From NCBI GenBank assembly GCA_013203755.1, contig JABMPI010000281.1:1-12409 (forward strand): 12,409 bases of DNA, in the 5' to 3' direction. Source of the stretch: Bacteroidota bacterium (lineage in GTDB: Bacteria > Bacteroidota > Bacteroidia > Bacteroidales > Prolixibacteraceae). The translations under genes and the position numbers were made by a program. This document shows positions 1-6,613 of the stretch, piece by piece. The number at the start of each line of letters is the position of its first letter. Position 1 is the first letter of the stretch. The notes below the pieces were generated by a model. That model did no database searches. It saw only the letters and a list, made by a program, of their open reading frames with translations, and was not told the origin of the DNA.

Positions 1-1
1 A

Positions 2-103
2 CGCAATTATGTTGATGAAAATGGAGAACAAAAATTATTCTCCGGTTTTTTAGGCGAACAGGCAGCTCATCTCTTCGACATGACCAAAACCCGCGATAAT
101 TAA
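2..103 (+). CDS. C-terminal end of an unidentified protein (5' truncated by window edge)
   Basis: Reading from base 2, a plus-strand frame stays open for 33 codons and ends at TAA 101-103. The tail contains the stretch KLFSGFLGEQAAHLFDMTK, whose composition looks like a real folded protein and not random translation. The gene converges on ppk2 with only 14 bp between the two stop codons, the tight packing expected of two genuine genes. I do not recognise the family from this fragment and assign no function. No terminator hairpin is visible between the two stops, so read-through antisense transcription from either side is possible. Confidence 0.6.
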   Translation, partial: RNYVDENGEQKLFSGFLGEQAAHLFDMTKTRDN

Positions 104-117
104 TTCTGCATAAAATC

Positions 118-927
118 TTAAAATTTTTCAGGAACGTAAGTCATCTCTTCCAACGGAGGGCGAACATATCCTTTACTGTCTATTCTTGGAGGAAGTTCAA
201 TAGGCTCAGGTGTTAAATCCTTATATGGAATTTGTGATAACAAATGGTGGATGCAATTTAGCCTCGCCCGTTTTTTGTTGTCGGCATCAACCATGTACCA
301 AGGACTAATTTTTGTATCGGTATAAGCAAACATTTCATCTTTTGCTTTTGAATATTCTATGTAATATTCTCGCGATTTCAGATCCATCGGGCTAAGTTTC
401 CATCGTTTTGTTTGGTCTTTAATTCTCGACCTAAAACGTTTTTCCTGTTCCTCTTCACTTACCGAAAACCAATATTTTACTAAAATAATTCCCGAACGAA
501 TAAGCATTCTTTCGAAATTTGGACACGAACGTAAAAACTCCCAATATTCTTCATTAGTGCAAAAGCCCATTACTTTTTCCACTCCGGCTCGATTGTACCA
601 GCTTCTATCAAATAAAACCATTTCGCCGGCAGCAGGTAAATGTGCTGCATAACGCTGAAAATACCATTGAGATTTTTCTCTTTCGGTTGGTGTGCCAAGT
701 GCAACAACTCTGCAAATTCTTGGATTTAATGATTGTAGAATTCTTTTAATTGTGCCACCTTTCCCGGCAGCATCTCTGCCTTCAAAAATTACAACCACCT
801 TTAGTTCTTTATGTTTTACCCACTCTTGCAGTTTAACCAGTTCTATCTGTAGTTTATTTAATTCTTGATCGTAAAGTTTAGAGGGAATTTTTTTCTTTTC
901 CGTAGGTTGGGATTCTTGATTTTCCAT
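118..927 (-). CDS. ppk2: polyphosphate kinase 2 (PPK2, single-domain)
   Basis: Cytoplasmic P-loop kinase that transfers phosphate between inorganic polyphosphate and nucleotides; in this family the usual physiological direction is polyphosphate-driven formation of NTP from NDP or NDP from NMP. At 269 aa it has the length of single-domain PPK2 proteins. Visible motifs are the Walker A loop GRDAAGKGGT (residues 50-59), the Walker B/active-site segment FDRSWYNR (106-113), and a basic lid region rich in R/K (about 163-176, RFRSR and TKRW) followed by SPMDLKSREYY. These match the PPK2 family closely. Whether it prefers ADP, GDP or AMP (class I, II or III) cannot be decided from the motifs alone. 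The ATG at 925-927 is the natural start. It lies 74 bp downstream of an ATP-grasp-like gene on the same strand and may be co-transcribed with it; I see no good TAnnTTTG element in that gap. Confidence 0.95.
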   Translation of the reverse strand: MENQESQPTEKKKIPSKLYDQELNKLQIELVKLQEWVKHKELKVVVIFEGRDAAGKGGTIKRILQSLNPRICRVVALGTPTEREKSQWYFQRYAAHLPAAGEMVLFDRSWYNRAGVEKVMGFCTNEEYWEFLRSCPNFERMLIRSGIILVKYWFSVSEEEQEKRFRSRIKDQTKRWKLSPMDLKSREYYIEYSKAKDEMFAYTDTKISPWYMVDADNKKRARLNCIHHLLSQIPYKDLTPEPIELPPRIDSKGYVRPPLEEMTYVPEKF

Positions 928-976
928 TATTCAAATAATTTGAGATTAAATTGAACCTCTTAAAAGTAATCAAATT

Positions 977-992
977 CGTATACAATTATACG
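977..992. repeat. short inverted repeat in the ppk2 upstream gap
   Basis: CGTATA (977-982) and TATACG (987-992) are perfect inverted arms around a 4-base CAAT loop, in the 74-bp gap between the ATP-grasp gene and ppk2. The stem is only 6 bp and AT-rich with no T tract, so it is not a convincing terminator. It could be a protein-binding site, or chance in AT-rich DNA. Confidence 0.25.
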
Positions 993-1001
993 TACGATAT
1001 A

Positions 1002-2231
1002 TTAAACTAATAAATAAGCTCCAAACAGGCTGTCTTCGTTTGCTTCTGTTAGGGCAAAAAACCCGGATTCTATTTTACCATTTACGGTTTTTAAAGGATT
1101 CTTTTTTTTCATCTCTTTTTTGAATTGGTAAAATGTATTTCCAGGCTTAAAGTATGTTCGATAAATTCCTTTTCTTTCTGAATGAATAATTTTTTCAAAT
1201 TCCAGAGCGAGTAACCCCATGTTCTGACGAACATTTATTTCAAGACAAGGGTTTATTTTTAACTTGTTATTTACATCGCGATAAATAAGTGTGTCCACAC
1301 CAAAAAAACCTTCGTAAGATTTTGCCAGCATGGTTGATTCTAAAATCCGGATTAGTGGTGGAATTATTTTCTCAGGAATAAATTGGGCAAATTCAACAAC
1401 CTTGTTATCTAAAATGTCGGGAAGTCCGTTTAAACTGTTTCCGTTATATTGTCCTTTGTAATCGGTGGAGAAATTGCTGAATCCAAGAAACGTAACTTTC
1501 CCTTTTTTTAGTTCAAATTGAAACGCAAGGTCGAGTGCTTTGTTTAAGTAGGGTTCAACAATTACATAGCCCTGATCTTTAATCATTGCAAGTATTCTTT
1601 CCCAAACTTTTGGGTGAACCGGTGTTTTGGTTATGGGTTGTAATCCACGTCCAGAACTGCTCCAAGGTGCTTTTATCATTAATTTGCCCCATTTCCCAAG
1701 GAGGATTTCAATCTCTTTTTGGGTAATGCAAATTTCGGTTAACTGGTTCTCGGGGATAAAATGCTCGCAAGGATATTTCTGTAAAAGAGTTTCCAGTATG
1801 CCAGATGCAAATTTTTTTGAATATAACTCGCGATATTCAGGCAGCCAATTAATCATTGACGAATTTTTAAACTCTTCGGAACAGGTTGCTTTTAATGGGG
1901 TTAATAGTTTATGAGCAGCTGGACTCCAACCCCAGGGAAGTAACTTATTTCTTTTTAAGGATGTAAAATTTTGATTTGTTGTAGCTTCCTTTTTGTTAAT
2001 AAAATGTGGAATTTCAAATCCAAATTCTTTCAAACTATTGGTAAATAAAGTAGAGGGCAATTTGTCTACAAGAATATAATCTTCTGTTTTGCCAAAAAAC
2101 AAAGGAAGGCTTGCCAGATCAGACTCCATTTTTTGTAAAATTTTATTTGGTTGCCAGGAAGCCTGGCCATTGGCGATGGCATATTCGCAAGTGGGATTGA
2201 ACAGATATATATTGGGAAGAGTATTAACCAT
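1002..2231 (-). CDS. uncharacterised ATP-grasp-like protein
   Basis: A 409-aa soluble protein with no signal peptide or membrane segment. The N-terminus (IYLFNPTCEYAIANG) resembles a family of uncharacterised Bacteroidota proteins that begin with an NPxND-like motif. The C-terminal half has ATP-grasp hallmarks, numbered from the chosen ATG: a nucleotide-binding lysine and glycine-rich loop, IKAPWSSSGRGL (186-197); VIVEPYL (223-229), where the glutamate could contact the adenine; GVDTLIY (311-317); and LEINVRQNMG (330-339), matching the metal-binding ExN of ATP-grasp enzymes. Such enzymes join a carboxylate to an amine or thiol through an acyl-phosphate; the substrate here is unknown. The frame extends two codons upstream to a TTG at 2235-2237, but the ATG at 2229-2231 is the more plausible start. 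No Shine-Dalgarno sequence is visible. The neighbour ppk2 lies 74 bp downstream. The ATP-grasp assignment rests on motifs only. Confidence 0.8.
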   Translation of the reverse strand: MVNTLPNIYLFNPTCEYAIANGQASWQPNKILQKMESDLASLPLFFGKTEDYILVDKLPSTLFTNSLKEFGFEIPHFINKKEATTNQNFTSLKRNKLLPWGWSPAAHKLLTPLKATCSEEFKNSSMINWLPEYRELYSKKFASGILETLLQKYPCEHFIPENQLTEICITQKEIEILLGKWGKLMIKAPWSSSGRGLQPITKTPVHPKVWERILAMIKDQGYVIVEPYLNKALDLAFQFELKKGKVTFLGFSNFSTDYKGQYNGNSLNGLPDILDNKVVEFAQFIPEKIIPPLIRILESTMLAKSYEGFFGVDTLIYRDVNNKLKINPCLEINVRQNMGLLALEFEKIIHSERKGIYRTYFKPGNTFYQFKKEMKKKNPLKTVNGKIESGFFALTEANEDSLFGAYLLV

Positions 2232-2247
2232 TGACAATTAAATTAGA

Positions 2248-2273
2248 GCAATATTGTGATTTAATAATATTGC
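2248..2273. promoter_or_regulatory. perfect 8-bp inverted repeat upstream of the ATP-grasp gene
   Basis: GCAATATT (2248-2255) and AATATTGC (2266-2273) form a perfect inverted repeat with a 10-bp spacer, 17 bp upstream of the ATP-grasp start. The geometry (one arm per helical turn, centre spacing 18 bp) suits a dimeric repressor; as RNA it could also form a hairpin in the 5' leader. A poor match to the -7 element (TAAAATTG on the minus strand, 2273-2280) borders it. Function is inferred. Confidence 0.35.
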
Positions 2274-2299
2274 AATTTTAAAGAACTAATTTCGATTAA

Positions 2300-2314
2300 T
2301 GTCAATAGTTGACA
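2300..2314. promoter_or_regulatory. operator-like palindrome TGTCAA-TAG-TTGACA
   Basis: A 15-bp inverted repeat with perfect 6-bp arms and a 3-bp centre, 69 bp upstream of the ATP-grasp start. Compact odd-centred palindromes of this type are common binding sites for dimeric regulators. A minus-strand TTG inside it (2303-2305) lies 22 bp from the weak TAAAATTG element, so it could overlap a -33 region. No regulator is encoded nearby. Confidence 0.3.
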
Positions 2315-2447
2315 GGAAAGTTATTGTGAGGAGAAATTATTGGTATAATCCTGTTACTCGATGAAGAAATAGAATGGTAAATTGGTTTAATTGAATTTTT
2401 ATGTCAGAAAATAAAATGAAGGTTTTCCATTTTTCTTTTTAAGGGTA

Positions 2448-2487
2448 AAAAAATGGAGGGTTGTTTAATGGCAACCCTTCATTTTTT
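2448..2487 (-). terminator. strong intrinsic terminator of the efflux operon (possibly bidirectional)
   Basis: The arms 2448-2463 and 2472-2487 pair over 16 bp (one G-T wobble), with a GC-rich core (GGGTTG/CAACCC) and an 8-base loop. It begins 10 bp past the stop codon of the last efflux gene. On the minus strand the hairpin ends in a run of seven U (complement of 2447-2453); on the plus strand there is a T run on the other side, so it could work both ways. Confidence 0.85.
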
Positions 2488-2496
2488 AATATTTTT

Positions 2497-3747
2497 TTAA
2501 CTTTCAGAAAATGCAATTATTTGGTCATCTTCAGGAATAGATGTGTAGATTTTATCCTTAACATTCAGACCCGAAATAATTACTATTTCTTCATCATTTT
2601 CAAGTCCTGCAACCACTTTTTGTTTCCATATTTTTCCATCCTTTTTAAGAAAAACATAATTGTTTCCGTTATCGGAAAACAGATATTCTCGTGGAATCTT
2701 AACAACATCATCGTATTTTTTTAAGATTATTTTATTGTCAGTGGTCATCGAAGGTTTTATCTCCTTCCCATTTTCATTCATATCAATCAAAATCCTAAAA
2801 ACCTTAGTGTCGAAACCCGCAAGTTCTTGTCCGATATTGGCAATTTTTGAAATGATACCACTATAAGTTTTATTTGGAAGGGCATCTATATTAATTTCCA
2901 CACTGTCGCCAATAGCAATTTTGGTAATGTCAATTTCCTCAATATAAGTTTCGGAAACTAATACCGACATGTCGGGTAAATTTGCAATGGCAGGACTCCA
3001 AATACTTACTTTGTCTCCAATACGAAGTTTCCGGCCTCCCCAAAGTTTTGCATACATAACCATTCCTTCTTTTGGTGCCTTTACTCTACATGCTTTTAGT
3101 CCATCTTTAAATAACGAATCCTTGCGCGAAAATTCTTTAAATTTATTCTCAGTGCGGCTCGTTCTTCTTTTAAGGTCTATCCTTGTCAACTCATAATCCC
3201 GACGTTTTTTTTCCATTTGCCGAATGGTTTTGTTAAATTCCACCTGTTTTTTTCTTTGATACGCCGGTGATTCGTATTTTGATTGTTCAAGTTCCAGTTT
3301 TTTATATTCAAGGTCGTAAGTGAATTCTTCGAGCTCTTCCCGCAATGTGGTTAATCGAATGGCAGAATCAATTTTTGCATCATTTAATTCAGCTCTATAT
3401 TTAGTTAATTCCTGTGTATTACTTTGCATCCTTTGATTAATTGTACCTGCATCAAGTGTTGCAATCCACCCCCCTTTTTTTACCACAGTTCCCTCCTGAA
3501 CCATGTCTTTAATTTCCAACTCATAAATACGAAGATCTCTTCTTTTTAATTCATCCGGAAGGTTAATAACTACCGCATTTTTACCTTGAACTTCACCTTT
3601 TAAATTTATTGCCAATTCGAATGCTCCAGATTGGACCGTATGAATTTTGTCTGATGTTAATCCTGATTTTCCAAAAACAATTATTACAGAACTTAGTACT
3701 ATTATAGCAACTAAAATCCATAGATATCTTTTTTTAATGAATGCCAT
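2497..3747 (-). CDS. membrane-fusion adaptor protein B (HlyD/MacA-like), last gene of efflux operon
   Basis: Periplasmic adaptor (416 aa) expected to bridge the inner-membrane permease and the TolC-like channel. It has one N-terminal membrane anchor (about 9-26) and no lipobox. A first half-lipoyl/barrel segment (about 40-100, RIYELEIKDMVQEGTVVKKG) is followed by a long charged coiled-coil hairpin (about 103-215) and the second lipoyl half KAPKEGMVMYAK (223-234). Then come a beta-barrel domain with SETYIEEIDI and IGDSVEINIDALP (265-291), KPSMTT (331-336), and a membrane-proximal domain ending near 410. It is clearly paralogous to adaptor A, the first gene of the operon; shared signatures include SK(Y/F)ESPA and ANIGQ. 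It starts at ATG 3745-3747, 13 bp after the channel gene, and is followed by the terminator at 2448-2487. The substrate is unknown. Confidence 0.9.
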   Translation of the reverse strand: MAFIKKRYLWILVAIIVLSSVIIVFGKSGLTSDKIHTVQSGAFELAINLKGEVQGKNAVVINLPDELKRRDLRIYELEIKDMVQEGTVVKKGGWIATLDAGTINQRMQSNTQELTKYRAELNDAKIDSAIRLTTLREELEEFTYDLEYKKLELEQSKYESPAYQRKKQVEFNKTIRQMEKKRRDYELTRIDLKRRTSRTENKFKEFSRKDSLFKDGLKACRVKAPKEGMVMYAKLWGGRKLRIGDKVSIWSPAIANLPDMSVLVSETYIEEIDITKIAIGDSVEINIDALPNKTYSGIISKIANIGQELAGFDTKVFRILIDMNENGKEIKPSMTTDNKIILKKYDDVVKIPREYLFSDNGNNYVFLKKDGKIWKQKVVAGLENDEEIVIISGLNVKDKIYTSIPEDDQIIAFSES

Positions 3748-3760
3748 GATTCAAAATTTA

Positions 3761-5242
3761 TTAGTTGTTTATTATTCTATCGAAATCCTCAGATAAGGTT
3801 ACACCATTCTCAAAATCGTATAACGTGAGTCTCCTTAATGTAAAGTAATAATTCCAATACGAACGTAAGGACATAATATATGCGCGACGTGCTTGTTCGC
3901 GGTCATTTCGGGCGAGATTTAATTTCGTTACATCTATCTTGCCAATTAAAAACCGTTGCTGAGTAACATCGTATTGTAATTGCCCGATTGTGTCTGCTTT
4001 GGAAGTATTTAAAACCTGATTACCTTGTAAGTTAAACTCCATCACATTCATAACAATGTTTTGCTCAAAATCAATTTTTTCTTGATTGATACTAATGCGG
4101 AGAACTTCTTGATTTGATTTGGCCATTGCTAATTGTCCTTTTCTGCGTCCCCAGTCTAAAATAGGAACACTAACACCTGCTCTTAAACGTTGTCTTCCAA
4201 GTGGGTTTTGATAAACATCGTTAAATTCGTTAGAGTTTTGGTTTAAACCGTACAAAGCAAATAAGGTTCCGTTTACTCCGTTTTCACTTTTTGCCCGATT
4301 TACTTTTTGCTCCTCTTCCAATAATTGTTGTTGTTGGTTCAATATCTCAGGGTTATTAATTAGAGCTTGTTTCAATGCAAACGATGAATTAATTTGAAGA
4401 TCTGGTGAATAAGATGGAACAATACATTCAACATTTGTCTCTTTCTCGAAACTTAGAAATGAATTTAGTCTTGCTTTTGCTCTTTCTAAACCCAAATTTG
4501 CACGGGTTAAAGCAAGTGTCGAATTCATAAATCGTAGTTCCAGATTTAATAATTCATCTTGTGTAACTGTGCCTACCTGAAACCTGCCTTTCCCGATTGT
4601 AAATAATGTGTCGGCATTGGCAAGATTGGTCTCTGTTATGTTAACTTCTATTTGGGCATCAACTAAATCGAAAAATAAGCGTGTGGCTTTAATTGCTAAA
4701 TTTTCTTTAGCTTGAATGAATTGTTTTTTTGCTTTTTCAAATTTTAAGGGCTCAATTTTCGACAACCACTTTAACCGGTTATAACCATTAATATCCTGAG
4801 AATAGCCAATGCTAAAAGGTGTTGAAGAAAAGGATGAAACTTTATCGTCGCCCAATTTTTGAGATATGTTTAATTCCGATCGTGCAAAGATTTGCCCTCC
4901 GGTTAAACCCACATTTTGATTTAATTGAAGCGATAAATTTGAATTAAAATCTTCCCGTTCAATATATTCATCCCGGTTTTCATCGTAGTTGTAAACTTTT
5001 TGCATCGAGCGGTTGTAGTCGAATGCAGTTGCATCTAATGTGAGACTTGGTAAACGGTCGGCTTTAAAATACCGAAATTGCCAATAATTAGCCCGGTACA
5101 TATTTTCGTTTAAAAAAGCATCTAACGACTGTTGCGATGCAATTTCGATAACATTTTCTAATGTTAAAAATTGTTTGTCTTGCGCGTTTATTTGATTCAG
5201 AAAAAGAAAACAGATAATGACAGATATGATTGATTTCTTCAT
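3761..5242 (-). CDS. TolC-like outer-membrane efflux protein
   Basis: Outer-membrane channel of a tripartite exporter (493 aa, normal for the family). A classical signal peptide covers residues 1-20 (MKKSIISVIICFLF..INA, cleavage before Q21 or D22) and there is no lipobox cysteine at the cleavage site, so it is not an OprM-type lipoprotein. Two tandem outer-membrane efflux repeats are discernible: one around residues 25-260 with a helix rich in Leu/Ala/Asn before RARLNSFL-type residues, the other around 285-480, containing LRAGVSVPILDWGRRKGQLA. The PxxDWGRR phrase is a frequent signature at the second repeat's strand-helix junction. It sits between the permease (15 bp upstream) and adaptor B (13 bp downstream), so all parts of the envelope-spanning conduit are encoded together. 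It starts at ATG 5240-5242. Confidence 0.93.
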   Translation of the reverse strand: MKKSIISVIICFLFLNQINAQDKQFLTLENVIEIASQQSLDAFLNENMYRANYWQFRYFKADRLPSLTLDATAFDYNRSMQKVYNYDENRDEYIEREDFNSNLSLQLNQNVGLTGGQIFARSELNISQKLGDDKVSSFSSTPFSIGYSQDINGYNRLKWLSKIEPLKFEKAKKQFIQAKENLAIKATRLFFDLVDAQIEVNITETNLANADTLFTIGKGRFQVGTVTQDELLNLELRFMNSTLALTRANLGLERAKARLNSFLSFEKETNVECIVPSYSPDLQINSSFALKQALINNPEILNQQQQLLEEEQKVNRAKSENGVNGTLFALYGLNQNSNEFNDVYQNPLGRQRLRAGVSVPILDWGRRKGQLAMAKSNQEVLRISINQEKIDFEQNIVMNVMEFNLQGNQVLNTSKADTIGQLQYDVTQQRFLIGKIDVTKLNLARNDREQARRAYIMSLRSYWNYYFTLRRLTLYDFENGVTLSEDFDRIINN

Positions 5243-5257
5243 TTTTTTTGATTTGGT

Positions 5258-6592
5258 TTATTGACGTAATGAGTTAACCGGGTCTTGTTCTGCAGCACGT
5301 TTTGCGGGTACGTACCCGAATACTACACCTACAAGAACAGAAACTCCGAATGAAATAATTATTGAAAAAGCAGATATTAGTGTTTTAATATCAAAAACAC
5401 CTGAAATTATTTTCGAAAGAACGACGCCCAGAATTATTCCAATTACTCCTCCGGAAACACTTATAATAGTAGATTCAGACAAAAATTGCACGATAATATC
5501 TTTTCTGGATGCACCGATGGCTTGGCGAACACCAATCTCACGAATACGCTCCATTACGGAGGCGAGCATAATATTCATAATTCCAATACCTCCAACAATT
5601 AAAGAGATACCGGCGATAACACCCAGGACGATGTTAAATATGCCTTTTGTTCGCTGTTGTTGTTTTAAAAGTAATTCAGGAATAGTTACCTCAAAATCGA
5701 ATAACTCATTGTGACGGCGTAAAAGCATTCTGCGAATTACATCGGCAGTTCCATTCAAATCTTCGGTTTCGGTTACTTGCACAATAATTTTATCCAGTTG
5801 ATTCAAATTTTCCTTTGGATTTTTACCTTCGCGATCTGCCATTAACTTTTCAACCTCGTCTGCTCTAACCAGAGAGCGGTTTTTAAAACGCATCATTAGT
5901 GTTTTTGCCGGAATAAATATTTTATTGTCGGTACTGCTTATTCCCATTTCGTCCGACGCAGAAGCGGTAAAATCTCTGCGTTCAATAACACCAATAATTT
6001 TCAACCAGACTTGTCCGCATTTAATGTTTTGTCCAATTGGATCATCTTGGTTGAAAAATACTTTTTTAATGTTGTCACCAATTATGCAAACCGGAAAGCC
6101 ATTTTCCATCTGATTGTTTGTGAATACAGAACCATGATTAATGTTAATGTTGAATAGGTCGAAATATTTATTATTCACACCTTCTAAAACCACTGGCTTG
6201 CTTTTCCCATTTAAAATAGCCGAGTAATTAAACGAAATTACCGGACTTACTTTAGCAACCGTTGGAAGAACATCTTCAATGGCTTTCACATCAAGTAACG
6301 AAAGTCCTTTAGAGTATTTTTTTGTGCTTATTTGTGTGCCATCTTCCGAGGTACCTTCATTATCACTTACCACGTTTTGTGTGGGTGTAATAATTATGTT
6401 GTTTACACCCACCATTTTAATTTGGTCGAGTATTTCTTGTTGCGCTCCACTTCCAATGGCTAGCATACTAATAACTGCTGCCACGCCAAAAATAATCCCC
6501 AGCGCTGTAAGAAATGATTTTAATTTATTGGTGAAAATTGCCTCAACTCCTGAGACAACATCATGCCCATATCGTTGTATAATTGCTTTCAT
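5258..6592 (-). CDS. MacB/FtsX-family ABC transporter permease (no ATPase domain)
   Basis: Inner-membrane permease, 444 aa, of the type VII (MacB/LolCE/FtsX) ABC family. Such proteins work as mechanotransmitters, moving substrates from the periplasm through TolC. Four membrane segments are visible: about 26-47, 317-345, 371-396 and 405-428. A large periplasmic core domain (about 50-315) lies between the first two. The cytoplasmic loop ERIREIGVRQAIGASRKDI (348-366) is the conserved coupling element that contacts the ATPase. No Walker A, signature or Walker B motif is present in the protein, unlike E. coli MacB, which carries its ATPase as an N-terminal domain. It starts at ATG 6590-6592, 21 bp after adaptor A. 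No separate ATPase gene is in this operon, so the ATPase must come from outside the window. Confidence 0.93.
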   Translation of the reverse strand: MKAIIQRYGHDVVSGVEAIFTNKLKSFLTALGIIFGVAAVISMLAIGSGAQQEILDQIKMVGVNNIIITPTQNVVSDNEGTSEDGTQISTKKYSKGLSLLDVKAIEDVLPTVAKVSPVISFNYSAILNGKSKPVVLEGVNNKYFDLFNININHGSVFTNNQMENGFPVCIIGDNIKKVFFNQDDPIGQNIKCGQVWLKIIGVIERRDFTASASDEMGISSTDNKIFIPAKTLMMRFKNRSLVRADEVEKLMADREGKNPKENLNQLDKIIVQVTETEDLNGTADVIRRMLLRRHNELFDFEVTIPELLLKQQQRTKGIFNIVLGVIAGISLIVGGIGIMNIMLASVMERIREIGVRQAIGASRKDIIVQFLSESTIISVSGGVIGIILGVVLSKIISGVFDIKTLISAFSIIISFGVSVLVGVVFGYVPAKRAAEQDPVNSLRQ

Positions 6593-6613
6593 AGGTAAAT
6601 TATTTTTGGGTGC

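Noticed and set aside
1627..1914. 95-codon plus-strand open frame inside the ATP-grasp gene
   Set aside because: Antisense shadow of a gene with clear family motifs; its translation has no recognisable domain.
2232..2237. TTG start at 2237 for the ATP-grasp gene
   Set aside because: An ATG lies two codons downstream and nothing favours the TTG; Bacteroidota genes usually begin with ATG.
2344..2349. TATAAT on the plus strand resembling a sigma-70 -10 box
   Set aside because: No plus-strand gene follows, and this phylum uses TAnnTTTG; TATAAT is expected by chance in AT-rich DNA.
2401..2442. 13-codon plus-strand open frame starting ATGTCAGAA
   Set aside because: Very short, no promoter or ribosome-binding support, and it lies just before the terminator of the opposite-strand operon.
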